From Crystallibacter permensis (GTDB lineage: Bacteria; Actinomycetota; Actinomycetes; Actinomycetales; Micrococcaceae), in the NCBI RefSeq assembly GCF_025960875.1, contig NZ_JAODLR010000002.1, positions 124,001-188,000 on the forward strand: 64,000 nt of DNA, read 5' to 3'. The position numbers and the translations under genes are program-made. Position 1 is the stretch's first letter; every line of letters begins with the position of its first letter. Below the pieces are notes generated by a model. The model saw nothing but the letters and a program-made list of their open reading frames with translations. It was not told where the DNA came from and searched no databases. Of the stretch, positions 54,604 to 63,340 are shown in pieces.

Positions 54604-54853
54604 GTGACCCTTGAACTGAATGTGGCGCAAAGCGTGGCCGGGTCGTTGTTTATCGCTGTCCTGCTCGCCGCGCTGCATTTAAGCGCACCGGGCATCCGCA
54701 AACTGCCGCTGGTACCGGAACGTGCCACGGGGTCGTTCGCGGGCGGTCTGGCGGTCACTTATGTTTTTCTGCACCTGCTCCCGGAGATCGCCGCAGGTTG
54801 GAGTTCTCTTCTATGCGGCCCTCCTGGCTCTCATTACGGCACTCAGCGGATAA
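54604..54853 (+). pseudogene. Truncated, frame-broken ZIP-like membrane protein gene
   Basis: Starts with GTG after AGGAG and encodes two helices and the FAGGLAVTYVFLHLLPEIAAG segment typical of ZIP-like membrane proteins. Then the frame changes: the next bases continue as GVLFYAALLALITALSG and stop at 54851 in another frame. The middle of the gene is missing, so this is an internal-deletion remnant. Confidence 0.6.
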
Positions 54854-54937
54854 GGAGGGAAAGCCAACAAGCAGACAGTGGGGCTGGTCCAAAGACAGAA
54901 GCATGGCCTTGCAGGTCGCAATCCGAGGGAGAAGAAA

Positions 54938-55408
54938 ATGGTCAACATGAACAAACCGCGCCCGGACGAACGGCGGGCCCATGCAACGCCGGTGCAGAAA
55001 ACCGCGCGGGTCGTCGCCATAGTCCTGGGCCTGCTGGGAATTCTTGGCTTCATCCCGGGCATTACCACTGAGTATGGCCTGCTGGAGGTAACCGGCATCG
55101 GCACCGATGCCCTCCTCTTCGGGCTGCTACCGGTGACCATTACGCACAATGTTCTGATGCTGCTCTTCGCGGTCGGCATTTTTGCTGCTGCGCAGCGCAG
55201 CGCCGGTGCGACAAAAGCCACCCTGATCGGGCTGGCGTTGTTCAATGTCGCTTGCGCGGCCTATGGGCTCATCAACGTCAGGTACGGGTCTACCCTGTGG
55301 GTGCCCGCAGGCGAAGCGGACAACTGGTTCCATCTGGTGCTCGGCGGGGTGCTGCTCGGTATCGGTCTGATCAGAGGTCCGAAGAACCTGGGCCGCGGGA
55401 AGTCCTGA
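54938..55408 (+). CDS. DUF4383 family membrane protein
   Basis: A 156-residue four-helix membrane protein with the pattern GILGFIPGITTEYGLLEV, HNVLMLLFAVGIF and NWFHLVLGGVLLGIGL characteristic of DUF4383. Function unknown. CGAGGGAGAAG precedes the ATG. Confidence 0.85.
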   Translation: MVNMNKPRPDERRAHATPVQKTARVVAIVLGLLGILGFIPGITTEYGLLEVTGIGTDALLFGLLPVTITHNVLMLLFAVGIFAAAQRSAGATKATLIGLALFNVACAAYGLINVRYGSTLWVPAGEADNWFHLVLGGVLLGIGLIRGPKNLGRGKS

Positions 55409-55465
55409 TTCCGGTGGGCTCGAGCGTGCACAGCTCCCCCAAGCCTTGATGCTGGGATTCCCCGC

Positions 55466-57145
55466 TTAGCCGGGGAAGGCCGGATCCAGGACCAGCGGTG
55501 GCGGCTGCGGCGCCCAGCTCTGCCCCACGCGCGAGTAGAGAGCGTCCGAAGCCTGGACGTAGATGTTGTCCGGTCCGTTCCCTGCGCTGATTTCTTCCAT
55601 GCCGTCCAGCTTCCCCAGTTCCTCGGAGCTGCCGTCGAGCCGGAGCACAGCGGCCTCGCTGCCGTCGGAGTCCAGGACCGCTACGGTCGTTTCGTCTGCC
55701 CAGGCTGCGCTGTCGGCGGCGACAGGAGAAGGCAGTTCGTTCGGCTCGCTCAGCCGGATGGGGACCCCCTCCCCGTCACGAACTATGCCCGCCACCAGCA
55801 CCTTGCTCTCCCCGTCCTCTTGCGTGACCAGCAGGGCGCGGGTTCCGTCGCGCGAAATCCTCAAGTCGGTCACTTCCGCACCTGCCAGCCATTCTGCAGC
55901 AACCGGCGCTGCAGGCACGCCGCCCTGGTCCAGCGGAACCGCCGAGACCGTGCCGCGTCGGCCGGATGCGGTCCAGACCCACCCAAACGGGCCGATGCTG
56001 GGACCGGTCAGTTCCGTGCCGGCGACCACGTTCCTGACCGTTCCGTCCGCACCGATCGTGTAAAGTCCGCCGTCGCCGAGGAAGGCGGCTTCGTCCCCGT
56101 TGGGAGCCAGCGCGGGTTCGCTCGGATGCAGCTGCGAAACCTTCGGCAGTGGCGTGTTCTGCACGGCGGATCCTTCGTAGAAGACCAGCTCGCCGTCGAG
56201 CACGGCAATCTGCCTGCTTCCGACCGCCGGATCCTTCACCGCCGGCTCGAATCCCGCCGCGGCCCTTTCACCGATTTCAACATCACGCTGGCCCACCGTC
56301 ATCCTGATGCTGCTCACCGTGTTCAGCGGACCAAGGGTCAGCTCCAGTTGCTGCTGCATCCGTTGGCGGTCCAAGAAGGTCGTGCCGTCAAGGGCAGCGG
56401 ACGTCAGGTCCACGCTGGCCACACCAGATTCGACCGGCACCGCCTGCTGCGCGAGCCGGGTGCCTTCGGGGAAAACGCTCACCACGGCTTCGGCCAAATA
56501 GGGCGCGGGACCTTCGAGCAGAAGCGTTGCCAGGTTCGCCGCGACTCCCTGGCGGCTGGCAAGCCACCGGGTGTCGGGAACCGCGTAGCTGTAGGTGGGG
56601 TCGAAGAAATACGCGGTATACCCCTCAAACAGCGAGGGGAAGTCCGAGGCGGAGACCATCGTCCCATCCGGTATGCCGGAAATGCGCCACTGGCCGTCCA
56701 CCTGTTCGAGCTCCACGGGCACGGAACGCGTGGTCCCGGGATCCGCAATGACCCTGATGCCGCGGGAATCAATCACGGACGCCACCTCGAAGTTCAGGAC
56801 ATAGGCGTGTTCCCCGGCTGCTTTGGTGATCTTTACCCCGCCGTCGTAGACCAGCGTCCGCTCGGTAGGCCGCCATTCGCCCGCGAGCTTCGGAGCCAGG
56901 AATTCCCGCGCCGTACCGTAATCATCCTGGGCCGCGGTGCCCGCCAGCAGGAAGCCTTCGATGACCTGCTCTGGTCCCGCACCAGGCTCGGGTCCCGGCG
57001 GATTGAAGGTGTAGTCCCCGACCGGGGCCCCTTCGGTCGGCGGTTCGATCTTATCTACCGGCCCCATGTCGGGAATCGAAGAACATCCGGTGACGGCCAG
57101 CCCAAACAGCAACACGGCAACCAGTGTCCTGAACGCTGAGCGCAA
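55466..57145 (-). CDS. LpqB-like lipoprotein (GerMN and beta-propeller)
   Basis: A 559-residue lipoprotein with lipobox LAVTGCSS. A GerMN domain (about 150-300; LATLLLEGPAPYLAEAV) and a propeller-like C-terminal region (RISRDGTRALLVTQ) match LpqB, which normally sits in the mtrAB-lpqB operon and modulates MtrB signalling. No mtrA or mtrB is adjacent, so it is a stand-alone copy. TTG at 57145 is chosen for the AAGGA upstream and the signal peptide directly after. Confidence 0.82.
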   Translation of the reverse strand: MRSAFRTLVAVLLFGLAVTGCSSIPDMGPVDKIEPPTEGAPVGDYTFNPPGPEPGAGPEQVIEGFLLAGTAAQDDYGTAREFLAPKLAGEWRPTERTLVYDGGVKITKAAGEHAYVLNFEVASVIDSRGIRVIADPGTTRSVPVELEQVDGQWRISGIPDGTMVSASDFPSLFEGYTAYFFDPTYSYAVPDTRWLASRQGVAANLATLLLEGPAPYLAEAVVSVFPEGTRLAQQAVPVESGVASVDLTSAALDGTTFLDRQRMQQQLELTLGPLNTVSSIRMTVGQRDVEIGERAAAGFEPAVKDPAVGSRQIAVLDGELVFYEGSAVQNTPLPKVSQLHPSEPALAPNGDEAAFLGDGGLYTIGADGTVRNVVAGTELTGPSIGPFGWVWTASGRRGTVSAVPLDQGGVPAAPVAAEWLAGAEVTDLRISRDGTRALLVTQEDGESKVLVAGIVRDGEGVPIRLSEPNELPSPVAADSAAWADETTVAVLDSDGSEAAVLRLDGSSEELGKLDGMEEISAGNGPDNIYVQASDALYSRVGQSWAPQPPPLVLDPAFPG

Positions 57146-57373
57146 TACGATAATGTCCTTCCAAACAACGACGTCGGCCGCTCGCCTTGGCAGCGGAAGG
57201 TCACCTTCCACGTGGGTAATCAGCCGGCTGCGGCCGGTCATCACACTATTCGGTCAAACTTCACGCGGTCTCCATGCCTGCTGGGAGGCGGCTGTACGCC
57301 TGCACGATCCGTCAGGGCTGTTGCCGGTTAGGATTTTGTCCGTCCCCGCGGGTGTTAGTAACTAGTGTCTTTG

Positions 57374-57395
57374 TTTATGGATTTTTATCCACAAA
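57374..57395. repeat. Imperfect hairpin at the left end of the TnpB element
   Basis: TTT-A-TGGAT, loop TTTT, ATCCA-C-AAA: five inner pairs, one mismatch and three outer pairs. It sits 33 bases ahead of the coupled gene pair. Subterminal imperfect hairpins mark the ends of IS200/IS605-type elements, where the Y1 transposase binds. It lies within AT-rich DNA unlike the GC-rich surroundings. Confidence 0.5.
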
Positions 57396-57427
57396 TAATG
57401 TCTCACCTTCCCGCTAGCGTAAGCGTT

Positions 57428-58003
57428 ATGAAACTGTCGCAGTACTCGACGAAGGCCGGAACGGGCTATATCGTGCTGCGTGGAGCCGGTGCAAAGCCGG
57501 GCACATTCCCCGGTGCGTGGCAGGACGGGCGCGGCACCATCCACGTGCCCGGGTTCGGGTCGCTCAGGGCATGCAGGGCCGCCGTTTTGCGCCCGGGTTT
57601 CCTCCGCGCCCAAAAGGCGGGCTGGGAGGGTCAGTGCACGGTGCATGGCCGGCTACTGCGTGGCGCGGGGCCTCAGGTCGTGTCGGTGACCCGAGAAGCG
57701 GCCGGTCGCGTCCACGATGAACGCCCGAACCTGATGAAGCTGCTCCGTTCGGAGGACCGGGGCGCGCCCGTCGTCAAACACTGTGCCCGGCTCGCCCGCG
57801 CCGGGCACACCCGCTTCGAAGTGTTCCTCGCCCTGGAAGGGCTCCGCGTCGAGGCGGCCGACCTTGCGCAGACTTCGGATCAGAGCGATGGCTTCTTGTC
57901 CCTGATGTACTCGTTCACCGCGGGCTTGTACGGGCTGCGCGGTTCACGACGCCGGAGCAAGAAGCTCATCGTTGCCCTTGACGACGAAGCCGCCGGTAAA
58001 TGA
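57428..58003 (+). CDS. Unrecognised protein coupled to TnpB
   Basis: A 191-residue basic protein. It has no match to IS200-type Y1 transposases or to serine recombinases of IS607 elements. The N-terminal half has Gly/Arg-rich loops and two cysteines; the C-terminal half is helical (MKLLRSEDRGAPVVKHCARL, then EVFLALEGLRVEAADLAQ). The last codon overlaps the tnpB start (ATGA), so translation is coupled. No strong ribosome site precedes its ATG. It may be a partner or modifier of the nuclease or its RNA, but nothing in the sequence proves this. Confidence 0.65.
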   Translation: MKLSQYSTKAGTGYIVLRGAGAKPGTFPGAWQDGRGTIHVPGFGSLRACRAAVLRPGFLRAQKAGWEGQCTVHGRLLRGAGPQVVSVTREAAGRVHDERPNLMKLLRSEDRGAPVVKHCARLARAGHTRFEVFLALEGLRVEAADLAQTSDQSDGFLSLMYSFTAGLYGLRGSRRRSKKLIVALDDEAAGK

Positions 58004-59589
58004 CGGCGACCGGGGCATTGCAGAAGCAGGCCATCAAGGTCCGGGCGTACCCGCTGCCTACTTTCGCGAACGAGGGCAAACTCGCCCGGGTCCATGCACT
58101 GCTGGGTCCGTGGCGCGACGCCCTCGGCGGCATGCAGGCCCAGCTGCACCGGCAAATCCTTACCGGCCAGCCACTGATGAAGCGCATGCCGACCAAAATA
58201 ACGGACCTGACGTTCACCACCGAACTGTCCGCCCGGCAGGTCAAGTCCGTATACAACCAGACGTTTCAGGCACTGAACTCCTGGACGGGCCTGGTAAGGA
58301 ACGCCGTTCGGGAGCTTATCGGCGGCTCCGGCCTGGACGATGAGACCCGGACCGTCCTCTACCGGGTGAACGCGCGGAAGGCGTGGTACGCCAAGGAACT
58401 GGTACTCCCGATATTGGTGAACAAGGCTACCGGCGAGGTCCGGCATAGCGACGGGAAGCCTGGCAAAGGCTGGGCCGCGGCGGAACTTCCGGTGCCTGCG
58501 GAACTGTTGAAGCTCTGCCGGCATATGGTCAAGCAGGTAGGCAAACGTGCCGTTTCGTTGCCGGATCTGTCCCGGGTGAACACGATGCTCATGGACGGCA
58601 CCATCGCACAGGTCGAACCCTCGAAGAACAGTTCCTTCGACTACTGGATACGCATCTCCACACTGGTAAAGCGCGACGTGGCATGGATCCCGCTGAAGGC
58701 ACACCGGTTCTTCATCGACTCCCCGGGCGAGGTCTCCGACTTCGTGCAACTCAACGTGCTCAAGGATGGCAGCCTGCAGTTCGTCCTCCAGAAAAAATCC
58801 CCAATCGCCCGACCGCGCCCCGAGGGTGAATACCTCGGCCTCGACTGGGGCATGAAGAGCTTGTTCGCGGCCAGCGACGGCCGCCTGTTCGGCGTCGGCG
58901 CGATGCCGCATCTGACGGAGCTGGACCGGCAAGCACTGGAACTCGCCAAGAGCCTTCAGCGGCAGGGTATCCGTCTCAAGACCAACCGCCGGTACCGCAA
59001 CTTCCAGCGACGCATGCGCGAATACATCGTCAATGAGGTCAACCGCATCCTGAACAAGCTCTCGACCGAGGACATCCAGGGCCTGGTCGTCGAAAAGCTC
59101 GATGCCAGGGGCGGCGGCATGAGCCGGGAGATGAACCGTCTGGTCACCCGCTTCGGCCGTGCCGCCATCAGGAAAAAGCTCGCAGCGTTGACCGAGGACA
59201 CCGGCCTCGACGTGATCGAGGTCAACGCTGCCTACACCTCGAAGGAATGCTCCTCCTGCGGTCTCGTCCATGACGGGAACCGCAAGGGACTCAAGTTTTC
59301 CTGCCGCTTCTGCGGCAGGAAAACCCACGCCGACATCAACGGTGCACGGGTCGTTTTGTCAAGACGTTCTTGGCATACCCAAGGCGACTCGAAAACCAAG
59401 TCACAGCGTGGGACAGTCCGCCAACGGCTGGACGATGCGTTCAAGGCCCGCTGGGGCTGCGCACCGCCTACCCGAGGCTCGACGGGGAGCCGGATTCCCG
59501 GTTCCCGACGCCGCTCCGCAGTGCGGCTAGCCACGGCCCCTTCCCAGGCGCCAGTGCGAATGCGTGAAAACGTGGAGAAAGTTCCATGA
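58000..59589 (+). CDS. tnpB: TnpB RNA-guided nuclease
   Basis: A 529-residue IS605-type OrfB. The split RuvC has all three acidic residues: Asp282 (GLDWGMKSL), Glu365 (VVEKLDARG) and Asp445 (THADINGA). The zinc finger cysteines are 417, 420, 435 and 438 (CSSC and CRFC). TnpB proteins cut DNA guided by an omega-RNA made from their own 3' end. The last 75 residues are low-complexity and probably reflect the RNA sequence overlapping the gene. Longer than a usual TnpB of about 400 residues, mainly at the N-terminus. No tnpA is present. Confidence 0.88.
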   Translation: MTATGALQKQAIKVRAYPLPTFANEGKLARVHALLGPWRDALGGMQAQLHRQILTGQPLMKRMPTKITDLTFTTELSARQVKSVYNQTFQALNSWTGLVRNAVRELIGGSGLDDETRTVLYRVNARKAWYAKELVLPILVNKATGEVRHSDGKPGKGWAAAELPVPAELLKLCRHMVKQVGKRAVSLPDLSRVNTMLMDGTIAQVEPSKNSSFDYWIRISTLVKRDVAWIPLKAHRFFIDSPGEVSDFVQLNVLKDGSLQFVLQKKSPIARPRPEGEYLGLDWGMKSLFAASDGRLFGVGAMPHLTELDRQALELAKSLQRQGIRLKTNRRYRNFQRRMREYIVNEVNRILNKLSTEDIQGLVVEKLDARGGGMSREMNRLVTRFGRAAIRKKLAALTEDTGLDVIEVNAAYTSKECSSCGLVHDGNRKGLKFSCRFCGRKTHADINGARVVLSRRSWHTQGDSKTKSQRGTVRQRLDDAFKARWGCAPPTRGSTGSRIPGSRRRSAVRLATAPSQAPVRMRENVEKVP

Positions 59590-59596
59590 ATTCACG
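59485..59596 (+). ncRNA. Candidate omega-RNA scaffold and right end of the TnpB element
   Basis: Three strong hairpins lie at the 3' end of tnpB. GGGAGCCGG with CCGGTTCCC (59485-59506, ATTC loop) has nine pairs; GCCGC with GCGGC (59510-59527); and a long CGTGAA-CGTGGA stem with TCCATG-TTCACG (59563-59596) which spans the stops of tnpB and of the convergent gene. Position and structure fit an omega-RNA and an element end. The last stem could also be a bidirectional terminator. Unproven. Confidence 0.45.
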
Positions 59597-59918
59597 AACT
59601 GTGGTTCAGGTAAACGGTGTTTCCGGAGACGCGCTTTACCGCGTCGGAGCCTTCAAAGAAGTTGTTGCCAAAGCCCTTTCCGTCCACCTCTACATAGCCC
59701 AGTCGCAGCAGCCGTTCCCGGCGTTCTTCCGGCAGGTCCGTCTGCCCGCTCAGCGCCGTCGCCACCGCCTGGACGATATTGGGTTCCCGCTCAAAGGTCT
59801 GCCCCTCGGCGGTGGTCGCCTGCGGATCCCCGAACTTAACTGACTTCACCGTCCCGACTTTTTCTCCGGACGCATCAAAGACGTCCATTCCTTCGCGCAC
59901 GTCGCTTAAATCACTCAT
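59592..59918 (-). CDS. DUF2171/PRC-type small protein
   Basis: A 108-residue protein with the core VREGMDVFDASGEKVGTVKSVKFGD, a small barrel pattern seen in DUF2171 and PRC-like stress proteins, and a C-terminal acidic region. GGGAGCC precedes the ATG at 59918. Its stop lies within the right-end hairpin of the TnpB element, so the insertion occurred at its very 3' end without damaging it. Confidence 0.75.
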   Translation of the reverse strand: MSDLSDVREGMDVFDASGEKVGTVKSVKFGDPQATTAEGQTFEREPNIVQAVATALSGQTDLPEERRERLLRLGYVEVDGKGFGNNFFEGSDAVKRVSGNTVYLNHSS

Positions 59919-60006
59919 AGCCAAGGCTCCCGCCGCTCATAAGCAGACTGATGGTTTGTTCAGCCCAGCGTAGTGCCCGCACGGTGCCGCCGCCAGAGCC
60001 GGGACG

Positions 60007-61158
60007 CTAATGCAGGTTTTGCCTGGGGATGACCACTTTCCGCACGATAATCACTGCCGATGCCGCCAGGGGCACTGCCACCAGCGCGCCGAGGACACCG
60101 CCCAGTGTTCCGCCGGCAACCACGGCGATGACGACAAGGGCGCCGGGCACTTCCACGGCCTTGTCCATGATCCGTGGCGTCAGGATGTAGGCCTCCACCT
60201 GCATGTACACCAGATAGTAGATTCCGGCTGCCAGTGCTGTTTGGGGCGAACCGGCGAGGCAGACGAGGGTGATGATCGTGGAGGAGACGATCGTTCCTAC
60301 CATCGGCACGAAGGAACCCAGAAAGGCCACCGTGGCCAGCAGCAGCGGGCTCGGAGCCTGGATCATTGTCAGGAAGACCGCGGACAGGACACCGTTGATG
60401 AAGGAGAGCCCGAACTCCCCGACCAGATATCGGCTGATGGCATGGGCAATGTCTTCCGATACCTCGATAAAGGCAGGCCTCCGGCTCGCGGGGACCAGAT
60501 CATAGGCAAGCTTCTTCATCCGGCCCAGCGAGACCACAAAATAGACGGTCAGGATGAACACGAGGATCGCGCCGGAAATACCGCCCGCCAATCCCGCGCC
60601 GACTGCGAGGATTCCGCCGCCGAGGGCGATCAGGTTGGCAGGGTTGCTCAGGAATCCGGTCACTTCCCCGGCCAGCTGGTCCACGTCCAGATAGCCGGAG
60701 AGGATGCGTTCTACATTGTCCACCCAGTCCGAACGCAGTACCTGTTCGGTAAACAGCGGCAGTGAGGCGATCAGGTCCCGGACTTCCCTGATGAAAAGCG
60801 GAATGATCCAATACAGCAGGCCGGCTGTGATGAGTCCGAGGACCACAATCGCTACAGTAACGGCGGCGGGGCGGGGCACCTTCATGCTTTCCAGCCACCT
60901 GATCACGGGGTCAAGCCCTAGGGCGGCGAAGAGCGCCAGCCCGACATAGATGATCAGCGTCGCCAGCGACGAGACCGCGGCCCAGACGACAAGCCCGACG
61001 CCCACGCCTAAGGCGCCGGCAAGACCCAAGCGGAATGCCTGGATCCGCCGCGGCCCGCCTCCGGCTGCTGTACCCAGGGCCTCTGCCTTCCGCCTTGCCG
61101 GCCACCGCGGTCCGGGCCGGCGGGACCCCGGAGTACTCCGGCTTCGAGGTAATGTCAT
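60007..61158 (-). CDS. AI-2E family transporter (PerM-like)
   Basis: A 383-residue membrane protein with eight hydrophobic segments and the family pattern LATVAFLGSFVPMVGTIVSS and VEAYILTPRIMDKAVEVPG. Members export autoinducer-2 or other small solutes, or act in Na+/H+ exchange; the specific substrate is unknown. A basic Pro/Arg-rich N-terminus precedes the first helix. It starts seven bases after the end of the DUF2238-like gene, so they form an operon. Confidence 0.88.
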   Translation of the reverse strand: MTLPRSRSTPGSRRPGPRWPARRKAEALGTAAGGGPRRIQAFRLGLAGALGVGVGLVVWAAVSSLATLIIYVGLALFAALGLDPVIRWLESMKVPRPAAVTVAIVVLGLITAGLLYWIIPLFIREVRDLIASLPLFTEQVLRSDWVDNVERILSGYLDVDQLAGEVTGFLSNPANLIALGGGILAVGAGLAGGISGAILVFILTVYFVVSLGRMKKLAYDLVPASRRPAFIEVSEDIAHAISRYLVGEFGLSFINGVLSAVFLTMIQAPSPLLLATVAFLGSFVPMVGTIVSSTIITLVCLAGSPQTALAAGIYYLVYMQVEAYILTPRIMDKAVEVPGALVVIAVVAGGTLGGVLGALVAVPLAASAVIIVRKVVIPRQNLH

Positions 61159-61165
61159 GGTCCTA

Positions 61166-61783
61166 TCAACCGATCCTCGTGCTGCTTTCCTGACCGGCAA
61201 TCCCGGCCCGTCGGGATGACCACCATGCCATCACACCGCCGGCAAGCAGGGATCCCAGCGTTCCCGCGGCCAGATCCAGAATGGTGTCATCGTAGCCGAC
61301 AAAAATATCCTCACTGAGAAAGTTGTGGCCGAACCACTCCCACAACTCCCACCAGGCGGCCGTAGCCACGCCGAAGGCCAGCGGCAGGAGAACGAGCCGG
61401 GCGCTTCGGCGTGGCACGGCCGTTTCCCGGATACCGGGAACAATGCCGATCCGGGAGCACACGAAGTACGCCATGGCTGCGATTGCTCCGGTGGTCAGGA
61501 AATGCACGCCGACGTCCCACCAGCGCAGCGCCTCGTACCACCCAAGGACTCCGCTCCACGCGGCCACCAGCACAGTCAGCCCGAAGGAAAAATCGAAACC
61601 CGCAGGAGCCTTTGCCCAGCGCGGCAGCAGCAAACCCAGGAAAACCGCGACAAACCGGAACACTTCGGCCGGGCCGAACCAGACTGCCGCCGCCACACAG
61701 CTGAGCAGCGCAGCCAGCCGCACGAGATTGGCCAGCCACGCCAAGGCCCGCTGCCATAACGGCACGGTTTTACCGGTTCCCAT
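61166..61783 (-). CDS. DUF2238-like (YjdF-type) membrane protein
   Basis: A 205-residue protein with six hydrophobic segments. Conserved: GWYEALRWWDVGVHFLTTG, WWELWEWFGHNF and GYDDTILDLAAGTLGSLLAG, matching the DUF2238/YjdF family. Function unknown. The ribosome site is weak. First gene of a pair with the AI-2E-type transporter. Confidence 0.78.
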   Translation of the reverse strand: MGTGKTVPLWQRALAWLANLVRLAALLSCVAAAVWFGPAEVFRFVAVFLGLLLPRWAKAPAGFDFSFGLTVLVAAWSGVLGWYEALRWWDVGVHFLTTGAIAAMAYFVCSRIGIVPGIRETAVPRRSARLVLLPLAFGVATAAWWELWEWFGHNFLSEDIFVGYDDTILDLAAGTLGSLLAGGVMAWWSSRRAGIAGQESSTRIG

Positions 61784-62053
61784 GCGGTCACGCTACAGAT
61801 AACCGTTCGCCCTCGCCAGAGCAACGGCCCAAGTCACAGCTAGGCGTGCATCCTTGTCACAGTCGCATAAAGCATCTGCGCAGTCCTTTCAGCAGGCACG
61901 ACCGGCGGCAACCCGGTGCAACGCTTAATTCGGAGGCGGGGCGGCCGGTCACAATCGTGCCAACTCCGTTGTTGGGCTGGACCGCCCTGCCTATGTTGGA
62001 GCCATCAGGGCACCCGACATCGGTACGCCACCTCCAATCCGAGGAATGAAATC

Positions 62054-62461
62054 ATGATGGGACGAAGGAACAGGCCAATCCTGCTGCTCTCGGCAGCGGC
62101 GCTCGGTACGGCGCTGCTGACCGGCTGCGGAAATGAAACACCGGTCCAGGAGGCAGAGGAAGAGGGCCCTGCCGCCGCGGCCAAGATCCTGGGCGAGTCC
62201 GTGACCATGGAGTCCGAAGTTGAAGAAGTAGTCGGACCGAACGTTTTCATTGTCGGCGAGGACACCATGGTGCTGGCCGCCGGCATGACCGAAAACCTGG
62301 CAGAAGGAGACGACGTAAGGGTCGATGGAACCGTCCAAAGCTTCCTCATGAGCGACGTCGAGCCAAGGCTGGGCATCGATCTGAACGACGACGAGACGGA
62401 GCGCGTTGTCGAATTTGAGCAGGAACTCGTTGTTGTCGCCGACCAGGTCGAGGAGCTTTAA
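62054..62461 (+). CDS. Small lipoprotein with OB-like domain
   Basis: A 135-residue lipoprotein (lipobox LLTGCGN). The mature part is acidic; SEVEEVVGPNVFIVGEDT and NLAEGDDVRVDGTV resemble an OB-fold strand pattern seen in small exported proteins. Its stop shares TTAA (62458-62461) with the stop of the convergent LssY-C gene. GAGGAATG precedes the ATG. Confidence 0.75.
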   Translation: MMGRRNRPILLLSAAALGTALLTGCGNETPVQEAEEEGPAAAAKILGESVTMESEVEEVVGPNVFIVGEDTMVLAAGMTENLAEGDDVRVDGTVQSFLMSDVEPRLGIDLNDDETERVVEFEQELVVVADQVEEL

Positions 62462-63306
62462 CCAGCCAGGGCGATGATGGGCAGGTCGCCGTCGGTTTCG
62501 ATGGCGTCTCCTCCCCCGTTCCTGCTGTGGTAGCCGGTGGAGAAGTGCCTGACCGTGTGGACTGCGGCACCGAATGAATGCAGCGCGGTCGCAACCAGGT
62601 CCCGCTCAGTGTCCGTGTTCTCCGCGATTTTGTGGGTGATCTGGAAGGTGAACAGGGATAGTCCTACTCGCCGATCGTAGGTGGCTGCACCCACCAGATC
62701 CACTTTGAATCCGCCCGGCAGCCGCCAATCCGGTGGACAGTTCCAGAACCGGACGTGGTGCCGCTCCGCCGGGCTGCCTGCTACCTCCCGTTCAAAGACC
62801 AGCGATTGCTTGTGCCCGAAAACGAACAACGGGCTGACAGGCGCGGCGGGATAGCTGCGCCGCAACAGCGCGGCGCGGACAATGTGCCAGCCCGTCCACC
62901 AGGTCAGCGGATCCGCCTCCACCCAACCGGCGGACAGCATGGCGATCCGCAGCTGCGCGGCAGTGCCGATGACCGCCAGGTTCACCGGATCGCCGAGCAA
63001 ACCATCCGCAGTGCGTGTCCGGCCGATGAAATAGCTGGGCACGTAGATCCTCGTCAGCACCCGGTTCAGCCGCGGCAACAGCACGTAAGCCGCCAGCACC
63101 CAGATGGGCAGGAACAGCCAAAACCGGCGCCCGCCGTCGTCAATTTCGTCGAGCAGCAGTTCGTAAACGGCCCATCCCGCCAGCGCCGTGGACAGGAAAA
63201 AGAACAGCCGTTGCAGCCAGAGCAGGGCAGTTGCCTCTATCCGCTGGTACCAGCGCGGGTTTGAAGCCGGATGGTCCGGTTCCCTGCCCCCGCCCTTCGT
63301 GTTCAT
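62458..63306 (-). CDS. LssY C-terminal domain membrane protein
   Basis: A 282-residue protein with two N-terminal helices (about 25-70) and an LssY-C domain: FIGRTRTADGLLGDPVNLA, PVSPLFVFGHKQSLVFER, VRFWNCPPDW and the C-terminal RHFSTGYHSRNGGGD. Function unknown; related domains occur in phospholipid-phosphatase-like proteins. Its start lies in a 20-base tandem duplication shared with the end of the SRPBCC gene. Confidence 0.82.
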   Translation of the reverse strand: MNTKGGGREPDHPASNPRWYQRIEATALLWLQRLFFFLSTALAGWAVYELLLDEIDDGGRRFWLFLPIWVLAAYVLLPRLNRVLTRIYVPSYFIGRTRTADGLLGDPVNLAVIGTAAQLRIAMLSAGWVEADPLTWWTGWHIVRAALLRRSYPAAPVSPLFVFGHKQSLVFEREVAGSPAERHHVRFWNCPPDWRLPGGFKVDLVGAATYDRRVGLSLFTFQITHKIAENTDTERDLVATALHSFGAAVHTVRHFSTGYHSRNGGGDAIETDGDLPIIALAG

Positions 63307-63340
63307 CGTCCGGTCAGCGCGTTCATCGTCCGGTCAGCGC
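63301..63340. repeat. 20-base perfect tandem duplication at a gene junction
   Basis: Bases 63301-63320 and 63321-63340 are identical. The unit holds both the start region of the LssY-C gene and the stop of the SRPBCC gene upstream, so the duplication separated two genes that previously nearly touched. Such events usually come from replication slippage. Confidence 0.85.
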
